A stretch of 64,000 bases of DNA, taken from positions 20,575,449 to 20,639,448 of the forward strand of contig NC_079491.1 of the NCBI RefSeq assembly GCF_020520425.1. The letters are read 5' to 3'. The position numbers and the translations under genes are program-made. The notes below the pieces were generated by a model, which was not told where the DNA came from, made no database searches, and was given only the letters and a program-made list of their open reading frames with translations. Shown piece by piece: positions 46,838 to 56,425 of this stretch. Source of the stretch: Spinacia oleracea (taxonomy: Eukaryota > Streptophyta > Magnoliopsida > Caryophyllales > Amaranthaceae). Numbering within the stretch: position 1 is the first letter of the stretch; every line of letters starts with the position of its first letter.

Positions 46838-49800
46838 TCATAATGAACCAACGTTTTGGGTGATTGTGTTCAGGACCTCATCCATGCCTATGTCGTTGAC
46901 GGAGCTGCCGATTAGTCGTCCGAGGATGTATTTCCGGGCGTCCATCTCATTCTTTTGATAACACTACACGCAGATTATGATATTGTTATTATCCTCAGAG
47001 GATGTTTTTGAATAACAAGATGTTTACATAATAACCTTAAAAAAATTGAAGACAAATTAACATACCTCCATCCATTTCCAAGCATCTTCACACGACAACA
47101 ACAAAAAAATCATACACAATAACCCTCGATCTTCTGAACATTTTTCAGTTATTGGATCCTTTTCATATAAGACACTACTCTTAAACGCTTTATCAAAGGT
47201 CAAGACATTTGATCCATGAATTGGTTCCAGGTCGCTAAAAATCGGGCCCTGCAATAACGCTTGATTCAGTATAATATTATCTACGTGTTAATGTGTAAGA
47301 TTATTTAGTTTGGAAATCACTTACAATTTTGTTCACAACGGTGTGCAAAAAACACATGTCTGTACGAGCAGGGCTCAGTTTAGGAATTTCCCTAGTTATC
47401 CTAATCACCATCCACCGACCTTTAAACGCGATAGGAGCATATGTCTGCGCAGGTGAACCCCTCTAAAATTAGTTTACAAAAGATTAACAATTATACTCAT
47501 CGGATCCTGAATACTATCGTAAGATTTACCTTTCTCACTACATCCAAATCAATGCCCTTGTTCATGTCATATTTGATCCTATTTCCCATCATTGATAGTG
47601 TTTCCACGTAGTCTGCCGACATGTCTTCTGACTCCATCAAGTGACTCTGCAAATAAAAAATTGTTAGCTACAACTGAAGCTCTAGACACCAGTTTGTATT
47701 ATGGAACAACAATTACTAGAGTTACCAAGTAGTCTGGATGTAGCACGTAATTGTTAAGGCCATGCATTTGAATTATTTCGCCGTTGAGAAAAGAACACCA
47801 TGCAGACATAATCTAAAGTATTGATATACAACTCAATTAGTATGATAATAAGTTTAGTACTAGAAAAAAAAATTAAAAATTCATGTACCTCCATTGTTAT
47901 TCTTCCTTTCCTTTTGAAAGCGTCGTAAAGCATTCCTCTAGTGAGCTCAATTACACCGTCTCGATACAGAACCTGGTCCCTAAATTTGTTCGCAGCGAGT
48001 AATTGTTCTGACACCTTTTGTTGTGTTGGGTCAATCCTTGTCAAAACTTTCTTATGCCCTTTGTGTCTTAGATCATCATCGGACTGTGTGTGTTCATCAC
48101 TGTCTTCATCGGACTCTCCATCGTTCCTCTTCTCCTCATCGGATTCTCTGTCATCTCCATTGTTTTCATCGGGCTCTCCGTCATCTCCCTTGTCCACACC
48201 ACCATCTGTCGACTTGCCACCCTACAATTTTATTAGCGTCAGTATATTTCCAAATATAGGACACATGTTATATATTACGTGACGCATAACAAATGTTTGT
48301 GCACTGACCTCCATCCGGGAAGGCTGCCTCCGTCGTTTTGGACGTAAATTTGTTTTCAGAACCTCTGTTGGTGGTCGGGCTGCTGGACCTCCCTTCACTT
48401 CAACTCTTCTTTTTAGCCATGGTGGTAGCTCGGACAAATTTCCAATTGGGTAAGGTTTCCCGTACACGACATCACGAACAACCTTAAACACACACACATC
48501 AATGTTAAGTAACTCCTTCATTTTGGAGTAATTTATAAAGGTATAAGTTTGTAGAAGAAGTGTGTTACCGGTGCGTGACCGTAAGATCCATCTGGTCCGG
48601 TGTCTCTTGATATTAAGGCATTTACCTCTTTGGTCTGCCAAGCACCGAGTCTGGGTGAATCCATCTTCCATCCTTTGATTGTTTTCGGGTAATTTATTCT
48701 ATCTAGATATGCAATCTGATAATTGACATGTGAGTTGGGTATATTATGTATTATTTAAAAAATTCAACATTCAAAGCGGACTAATAATAAAACCCTTACC
48801 AACAAAACAAAGGGAGAAGCTCTTCCAGTCTCCTTCCCACGACCAACCATCCAATCGTATACGAAGCCACACCAATTCCAATCATGAGGGTTTTTTATAC
48901 ATTCGTCCTTAAGAATGTGCAACAACTTTGGCGTAACAAAGTTGTATCTATTCATGCAGAAGAGACTACCGAAAGTCAGTAGTATAAAATGCCTTAAAAA
49001 GACGTGTTGATTATCGACTTCCAGTACTGCCCTGTTGAATAGCTCAGTGTAATCAATCCCAAAGTTTTGGTCGTACATGTCCTCTAACTGAATTAGCTCA
49101 GGGTCATCGAATCTCATTTTATCAAATTCTAAATGGCCCATAGGTAGCCCAGTAATCCAACCTATCATCTCCTCGTCTATGACAATGTGATAATCATCTC
49201 TAATATGCAACGTTTGTGCTTTCCAATCCCACTTACTTTCTAACCAAGTCATGAAATACCTATCTACCTTCGTAATTTTCAAGTCTAACACGGACCCAAA
49301 ACCAGCAGCTTCAATCCAATTTTTCCTAATATCACAACAGTTACTGACCAAATCAAACACCAGACCCGGATACGCTCTCAATGCGGTGTGCTGTGAAACA
49401 AATAATTACGCCGGACTAATGTCAATTTTCTCTACATCTAATACATACACAAAATCAAAGCACTCTAATTGATATATGTGAACTTACCTGTGGCTTAGCT
49501 TTGCTCTCCCCCTTCCCCCTAGGAGGCCTACCAGGCCCACCTTCAATCCATCTCCCGATTGGTTTGGGTTTAGCAGCCCTTTGTTCATCGGTCATTGGTG
49601 GCCTCCCTCGCTTGCGGCTTCTAGGTAGTCCATTACGACGACTCCCTCGTTGGGGCTTAAATTACTTAAATTGATTTTAGTACAAATGAATTGGTAAGAC
49701 AAAAAATTCAATTAACATGTACAAGTTGTGCAACCTGGGGGATATCGGTCGTTCGGTTTAGAGTGTCCCAAATTTCGTCCTATATTGTAGAAATTTGAAT

Positions 49801-50479
49801 TAATTACCAGCTATATAAAATTTAAAGCATGCCATTTGAGCTTGGGGGGTTATAACTAACAACATATTAAAGTTAAAGCATACCATTTGAGCTTGGGGGG
49901 GTGGGATTTCAAAAATAGTAGACCCACTTGTACCCTGATTGTCCTCAATTCCACTAAGTAATGGAGATATATCCTAATATAGATTCATACATTATTTGTT
50001 AACAATTTTTCTAATTCACAGTAAAAAAACTACCTTCATTGCACAATAATGTATAAAGATTATCAGGAAATGTGCAATACCTCATTTGACTTTTCCGACC
50101 GTTCGCCTGTTTGCTCTACGTTTGTCTTATTCGTCTGTTTCACCGAATCGGAACGGGTTTTCCGGCGATGCTGGGTGGTGCCTTCTTCTCTAGTTTTCCG
50201 GCTACCTTGGGTGATGCCGACTTCTGGAATTTTAGGGTCAAGTTGAGATGCATCGTCTTGGTTTGTAACAGCTTGGGTTGTTGGGTTTGGCTGGGCTGTT
50301 GGGTCTGGTCCAGTTGTTGTACCAGCTTCGGTTGTTGGGTCTGACCCCACCAACTCGGACACATTCGTACCGGCGGTAACCGGGGACTCCTCCATGTCGG
50401 ACAAACTAGACAGAATATCAACGCAAGTTTCAAGTACAGACTCAAAATTTGATGTTCCAGGATCTTCTTCCCTACACAT
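46838..50479 (-). CDS. Element-type protein: AT-hooks, plant-mobile-type domain, degenerate Ulp1-like C-terminus
   Basis: Thirteen minus-strand exons join without a break to 865 aa: 50081-50479, 49884-49973, 49735-49779, 49488-49655, 48800-49390, 48569-48715, 48309-48482, 47889-48221, 47726-47812, 47530-47646, 47325-47462, 47066-47248 and 46838-46963. Every intron is phase 0. Residues 1-178 are low-complexity and T/Q-rich, and 179-234 carry AT-hook-like RKRGRPP and PGRPPRGKG. 235-480 is the domain found upstream of Ulp1 in KI-type MULEs (YFMTWLESKWDWKAQTLHIR, IGWITGLPMG, FILLTFGSLFC, IAYLDRI). 539-600 is very acidic (GKSTDGGVDKGDDGEPDENN). 620-865 resembles Ulp1/C48 (ELTRGMLYDAFKRKGRITME, IMSAWCSFLNGEI, then GRWMVIRI) but the catalytic HW is RW and no DCG is seen. 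So a SUMO/Ub-like binding role would be inference. Confidence 0.7.
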
Positions 50480-51214
50480 TAACTAACAATGAACATTATT
50501 TTTGGAATTAAAACATCTTAAATTATAATTTTGGGTATAATGAAATGTGAAGATTTTATACAGATCCGAAACAATTAAAAACCAAATTAAATAACTATAA
50601 TTAATTGGTTGTAAAAACAATTCGAAAATGTTACCTGATTGAGTAGATTGATAGTAGTTTGGGGTTTGAAGCAGAGAAATTCAGTTCATGTAGAAGAGAG
50701 AGAAAAGGGAAAAAAAGAGACAAAAAAAAAATCAGTTTTTATAGTACCCCTATTGTTTATTATTTAACACCGGAAATAAAAAAAGTTAAAAGATAGTTAG
50801 CCTTGTTCTTCAAGGCGACCCAAATTAAAATTAAAAAACGTTGACCTTGTTCTTCAAGGCAACCGAAATAAAAAATTATTATACAACATTTATTAATTAA
50901 GACCATTTATTATAAAGGGAGTTATGGGAAGTTATCTAATAAAGGTGTGTTTTTACCACTATTTAGTTATGGATACAGCTTTGCACATACAGATCAAATT
51001 AAATTGCAATACGGGCCAAGGAAAAACGAACACTAGTCACCAACAAAGTAGCATGGTCAACCTAGAAATCTAATATGGTTTGTGATTGAATGAAATAAGT
51101 CGCAAATTTGTTAACACAAACATAAAGCACGAAAATTAGGACCCTACGGTATTCGTTAGGCGTCCACGTGCACACCAATTAGTTAACAGCTTTAACAAAT
51201 TATGTGACACATGG

Positions 51215-51790
51215 GTTTTGCGTTATGTGTCAACGTGCTCACCATTTTGATAGCAACTAAAACAATTCACGGATCATTGGATTCTACTACATACTTTCAA
51301 CGCATGAAGTAACGCTTAACTGGCGGAGTTAGTTACCCGCATACGTAACTTCCCACGGGTAACATTCCACAATGGTTTTGCGTTATGTGTCAACGTGCTC
51401 ACCAATTTGTTAGCAACTAAAACAATTCACGGATCACTGGATTCTATTACATACTTTCAACGCATGACGTAACGCTTAACTGGCGGAGTTAGCAACCCGC
51501 ATATATCGCTATTAAATACTTTCAACGTATGATGTGTAACTATAAACCACAATATCACTAGAACTTAGCTAATTATTGTGTACGAGGTCACAAATTATTG
51601 TGTACGAGGTCACAAAGTAACGCTTAACTGGCGGAGTTAGCAACCCGCATACATAACTTCCCACGATAATTCCACTAGGGTTTTGCGTTATGTGTCAACG
51701 TGCTCACCAATTTGTTAGCAACTAAAACAATTCATGGATCACTGGACTCTATTACATAGCTAATTATTGTGTACGAGGTCACTAATTTGT
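51215..51790. repeat. Irregular tandem array, about 160 bp unit
   Basis: Units begin GTTTTGCGTTATGTGTCAAC at 51215, 51375 and 51680, and include TTAACTGGCGGAGTTAG and CTATTACATA words. The third copy is preceded by a partial unit from 51617. A second short unit, GCTAATTATTGTGTACGAGG, recurs at about 51568, 51592 (partial) and 51757. The copies are alike but interrupted. Confidence 0.8.
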
Positions 51791-52154
51791 TAGCCAGAAC
51801 ATACTATTATCGTATCGTCTAGTAATTGTGTTTAAATTATCATGGACATACAGTTATAACAGATAAGAAACTTGGATATTCACGCAATAGCGTAGTATGT
51901 GGCCAAATCCAACCTTGTATTAAACTATAAGAACTTATAATTTAACGTTATAACATAAATAACACGTGGAATTATTTATAATAACGAAATAAATATAGAT
52001 ACAACCACAAAATTATACTTTATACAGACAATATCCGTTGTAATTTAATGAATCAGAAACTCCACCTAATATCACTTTTAACACTAGTAATAAAAGCCTA
52101 TTCCACCTAAGTTGTCACTGTATTGGTCAGTCCCACCGCCCAACAATGTACTTG

Positions 52155-52365
52155 GCGGGAAACACAATATAGAGTATTAGAAATTCTGAGATAAAACAAA
52201 AACATTAACGACAAATCCAATACATGCAAATAATATATTTCGATATTATTTTTTAAATACCATTAATAATTAAAACCAGATTAACAAAACATTGTACAAG
52301 CAAAAATAAATTGTTGTGTAACTATACATTGACATACTTTCCCGCCAACATCAATGCTATATATA
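52155..52365 (+). promoter_or_regulatory. E2F-type sites and TATA box before the 187-aa gene
   Basis: GCGGGAAA at 52155-52162 and TTTCCCGC at 52338-52345 match the plant E2F consensus TTTSSCGC in both orientations. A TATATATA-like box (CTATATATACT) lies at 52358-52367, about 90 bp before the ATG. S-phase expression would follow by family knowledge only. Confidence 0.45.
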
Positions 52366-52453
52366 CTAATTACAACTACCATGGTTTCCATTCATCAAAT
52401 ACATCCATAACTCATACAGTTAAACAACTCATCTATCCACACTATTTCGCAAT

Positions 52454-53017
52454 ATGGTGAGCACAAGGAAACAAGCATCAAAGGGAATGAAGGCATCCGC
52501 ACAAGGTGCAAACAACCCGATTAAGGTTTGCGGTAAAGGTAAATTAATCACTGTTCAAGTTCACTTACATGACTTGAAGTTCGTTTACAAAAAAACTTAC
52601 GTAACATTGGATCTCATTGCTCATTTTTGTTGTGTATCAGATGTACCACCAACACGGAAATGGTCCAAATATATGGAAGTTGAACTAAAACAAGAACAAT
52701 TTAGAATTGATTGGAGGAGGTTTATGCGCCTGTTGGTGAAACGTTTAGGTCCTTCGGAGATTTCCAAAATGCTTAGCGAACTATACTACGCACCAAATGT
52801 TAGCGAAGTCTTTATGGAGGAACGGGATTCATATCTTTTAGAGAATTTTTCGTGGCAAGATATCGAGCCAAACACAAAAGGCGAACGAGTCGTTGCTGTG
52901 GCGAAGGCGGACGACAGACTTATTAAACGTGAGCCGATAACGGAAGATACGTACGCATTAAGAGCAGGGAAACAGAAAAAAATTGTTGTGATCGATTTAA
53001 CTGATGAAACTGATTAG
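52454..53017 (+). CDS. Unrecognised 187-aa protein ending in a SUMO-interaction motif
   Basis: A single open frame with a TATA box about 90 bp upstream. I do not recognise the fold. The N-terminus is basic (MVSTRKQASKGMKAS). The middle has alternating hydrophobic strands and a WRRFMRLLVKRLGPSEISKM helix. The C-terminus reads KKIVVIDLTDETD, a textbook SUMO-interaction motif of the V-I-D-L-T plus acidic type. It is transcribed divergently from the 13-exon gene, whose C-terminus looks Ulp1-like, so a SUMO-linked role is a reasonable inference but is not shown. Confidence 0.55.
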   Translation: MVSTRKQASKGMKASAQGANNPIKVCGKGKLITVQVHLHDLKFVYKKTYVTLDLIAHFCCVSDVPPTRKWSKYMEVELKQEQFRIDWRRFMRLLVKRLGPSEISKMLSELYYAPNVSEVFMEERDSYLLENFSWQDIEPNTKGERVVAVAKADDRLIKREPITEDTYALRAGKQKKIVVIDLTDETD

Positions 53018-53443
53018 TTGATCTGAATGTTGTTTTTTAAATAATTAATGTTGGATATTATTTAAAATCCAGTGTTGTTTTTTAATTGTTCTACAGCAGT
53101 TACTGTATTGTACTTTTATTAATTAATGGAATGTTTATTGTTAAAAGTTTCTTTAATTTGTATCATTATACGTATCTCACTCAGAGTGATGAATTACTCA
53201 CTTGGTTAAACCTTTCAAACCGGTTCCAGGTGAACCCGAGCATCGATTCGAATCACAGCCCCTGTCTGTTTTGGGAATCTTTTGTACAAAAAATTATTTT
53301 TACTATTATCTACTTTTGTGAGTTACTCAATTTGTCTTTGAAAACATCACCATCAACAAAGAAATTTCCAGAAAAACCGGTAGCACTTTTCCCCCAATTT
53401 TTTTCATAGAAAACCCTAACTTTCGCAATCTAAACCCAAAAAA
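53018..53443. other. Gap between the 187-aa gene and the PB1-like gene
   Basis: No gene. 53170-53300 contains GGTTCCAGGTGAACCC and ATTCGAATC, which may be a SINE head or tRNA relic, but no element borders were found. Confidence 0.4.
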
Positions 53444-55047
53444 ATGGAAAAAGTCGCTGCAAATTTGAGGTAAGATCTTCAGTTTTATTTCATTGTCATT
53501 TTTTGTTGGTTGCTCAATTAAATTGATTTCTTGTTCACTAAAATCTCCGAAAAATTGCAGCAAACAACGGAAGTATAACTACGTTTTCCTCAGCATCTGG
53601 CATCGGGGCAAATTCGTTTTCCATCCAATCCGAAGTTACGAAAAAGGCCATAATGAGATGTATATCATTCCTAAATCTAAACTTGAATACAATTATTTGA
53701 TTTTTTTAGTTAACGCACTGGGATACGAACGATTCAAGATCTGGGTTGTTCCAGATCTAAAAAAATTTAAAAAGGAAGGAACTGTGGTAGCAGACGCAGA
53801 GCATTTCGACGAACTGATACAGGGTATTGGGATGGTCCAAGTAATTATCCAGCCCACAGATGACTTAGGACAAGATCTAACAATGGCCAAGAGGAAGATG
53901 TTGGTTCCTGTTGTTCATACCAGCCCAAAAAAAAAGGTAATTTTTTTGTTTCCTTTTTTATTTTGTGCACAAAAATTTGTTATGCAATTTTATTCTTGGT
54001 TATCTGCAATGTTTAGTATTTCATAAAATGTTATGCAGAATTAATTTTGGTTACCTACAATGTTTAATTTTAATTTAGTGGCAAACTGAGGAATCGTTTT
54101 TTTTTTTTTTTTTTTTTTTAGTACACAAATAAATTTGGGTTATGGAGATCTAAGTACATGATTTTATATTCTAACAGAAGCTTGGAATGAGTTGTGGTGT
54201 TAATCAATTTGCAAAACTCGTAGCAAAGTTAACAACTTACCAAAGAGAGTGGGTTGTGGATATGGGTTTCGAGGAATTACTACACATGAGGGTAATTAAC
54301 ATTGAACCAAAGTTCGGTTTTTGGATTACTTCAAAGTTTGATCCTGAAACATTAGAACTAAAGATAAGGGACAATTACAAGGTTAAATTAGATGAGGAAA
54401 TGGTTTGTTGGGTACTAGGTTTGAAATCCGGTGAACATCTGATCAATCCTACAAGATCGGAAATGTGTGTTGATTACCACAACAAAAGGCAGGAGAAGAA
54501 AAATAAATATTATGGTGCAATCAAGGAGTCGGAGGTGTATTCACAGATTATTCAAGGTGACCCAAACGAACAAAAATTCAAAACCCAATTCCTGCTATAT
54601 GCACTAGGAACAATTCTGTGTCCCATGAGGGAATGTGGTTGGATTAGCCCGCTTCATGCAAACGTTTTAGAATATGCGACAAAGGCGAGTCATTGTAATT
54701 GGGCAAAGTACTTGTTAGATTGGCTAGTGACTTGTGGCCAGCACCTAAATACACCGGAAGAGGGTTACGGGGGATGCACCCTACTGCTACTTGTAAGTGA
54801 TTATTAACCAACTTTTTCCTTGCAAATATTTTCAATCTAAATTACTAATCTGTGTAACATTTTTCAGATAATATACATCGATAGATTGGCATGCTCAAGC
54901 GTAAACCTCAATATAATACCAACTGCGTGTCGCCTACGGATGTGGGACCAACACAATGTCAACAGACTCCTGAAATACGACCAAGGACCAAATGGTGAAT
55001 ATGGTTTTGGTGAAGTGGATGAACAATTCACCTACGGAGATGTGTGA
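53444..55047 (+). CDS. PB1-like plus plant-mobile-type domain protein (398 aa)
   Basis: Exons 53444-53469, 53561-53936, 54178-54792 and 54868-55047 give 1197 nt with no break. Residues about 12-100 are the PB1-like domain common at the start of plant MULE proteins (FVFHPIRSYEKGHNEMYIIP, YNYLIFLVNALGYERFKIWV). A K-rich linker follows. Residues 140-398 are a paralogue of the 13-exon gene's central domain: FGFWITSKFDPETLELKIRD, MVCWVLGLKSG, FLLYALGTILCPMRECGWIS, NWAKYLLDWLV, then IYIDRLACSSVN. It lacks any Ulp1 catalytic part, so it is shorter than full KI-MULE proteins. The function is unknown; element origin is inferred from the domains. Confidence 0.75.
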
Positions 55048-55402
55048 TCATAGCGCAACAAGTTGGTCACTTAATCTTTATTTCATTTAGTAATGAGACT
55101 TCATTTAATTCACTGGTTCTACATTTTTATAGTTGTACAAGTGTAATAATCGTGTTTACTTCTTATTTGTTTCGTTTTATTTTTGGGACAAATATTGTAT
55201 GCCAATTACATACTCGTTTTTTTTTTTTTGTGTGGAAATTATGTGTGACAATTAAGGGAGTATATGAATTTAAAACAAAAAGTCCAAGAATACTCAAAAA
55301 CACAACGGTAATATATTTTGAATAAGAGCACTATAAATTGGAATCATTTCAGCCCATTTTTAACAAAAACACAATACACTATTCCAACAAAAATTACAAG
55401 TC
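55048..55402 (+). other. Gene-free stretch
   Basis: 3' flank of the PB1-like gene and leader of the GRF gene. AT-rich, nothing else visible. Confidence 0.5.
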
Positions 55403-55921
55403 ATGGTTGTTGAGGATGGAGCACCAAAATCATCAAGTTCAATTAGAAGTAGTCCTTGTAAAACTCGGTCTCAAGTTAGATGCCATCACGGTTATCCAGC
55501 AAAACTGCAAGTGTGCAAACACACTAAAAATGCGGGACAAAGATTTTACTCGTGCCCGACTTGGAAGGTACGTAATTAGTGATTCAGTGTATAGTTTCAA
55601 AATAACGCACATTTGTAATTTATTTATTTGAATCAGGATGATACTTGCGGTTTCTTCTATTGGGAAAATGAAATAAACAATAACATAGTGCAAATGTTAC
55701 AAGATGACAACTACAACCTCCGGGAAGAGATCATGCGCCTTACAATAGAAAACGAAAACCAAAAAATGGAGAATAGGTTGCTGAAGTGTACGGTCACAAG
55801 CTTTGAAGGGAATAATATGAACATGGTGAATCAAATTGTTGAAGCAAAAAAGGAGAAATTATTTTATACCATTTGTTTCATGTTCTCCATTTTGTTACTC
55901 ATTATCTCGACTAAGTTTTGA
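55403..55921 (+). CDS. GRF-type zinc finger protein with coiled coil and C-terminal membrane segment
   Basis: Exons 55403-55567 and 55637-55921 give 149 aa. The ATG at 55403 leads into the frame with RCHHGYPAKLQVCKHTKNAG and QRFYSCPTWK, and exon 2 begins DDTCGFFYWENE. These are the Cys/His and GRRF-like residues of the GRF finger, C.HG..A.L..C.HT.N.GQRFY.CP....CGFF.W. GRF fingers bind single-stranded DNA or protein. Residues about 75-125 look coiled coil, and KLFYTICFMFSILLLIISTK is a single membrane helix at the very end. Many plants have this GRF-coil-TM layout in element-rich DNA. Confidence 0.75.
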
Positions 55922-56425
55922 CTAATGTACGTACCATGTACGAATTTTAAATGTTTAATTTCAAAGTTCAATTGAGTTTTCATTTTAATAATTTCTTTTT
56001 ATCCTTTATTTTTTTTTACCTTTCATTACATATGCCTAGGAGACATAATAATTACCTTTACCATTTGCGCTTTTCAATGTCACAAAATACCTTTACTAGA
56101 TTTGTTACGTTTTACATAAATACACGCATGTTGATTATTTAAAATACAACTTGAATTAACGACAACATCGTATAATAATAAAATTAAAACATTATAATTA
56201 AAGAACATATAAGATATATTAATGAAGGTTGGAATAGAGGAAAGAGGTCCCAAAAAGTCAAAAAAGACTCTTACACAACCAACACTACAACCTAAACACT
56301 TCCCAAGTTCAGCGTGTCAAATCACTTCCCCCAAATCTCTCCTCTACAAAAACACTCCATCCCTTCACAATCTTCCACATTACTCCACCCAAAACCAAAA
56401 AAAACCTTCAAAATTTGAAAAAAAA
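55922..56425. other. Gap between the GRF gene and the NAC gene
   Basis: AT-rich. 56225-56425 is the probable NAC leader and proximal promoter. I looked here for a partner of the left edge near 41500 and saw none. Confidence 0.5.

Larger units (their letters stand above)
50480..52453. other. 2 kb divergent promoter core with repeats
   Basis: Lies between the 13-exon gene (minus) and the 187-aa gene (plus). Holds the 160 bp repeat array at 51215-51790. Two E2F-type words and a TATA box lie near its right end. No gene is supported. Confidence 0.6.

Noticed and set aside
53170-53300. tRNA or SINE head
   Set aside because: A box B-like ATTCGAATC exists, but box A, tail and duplications are not convincing.
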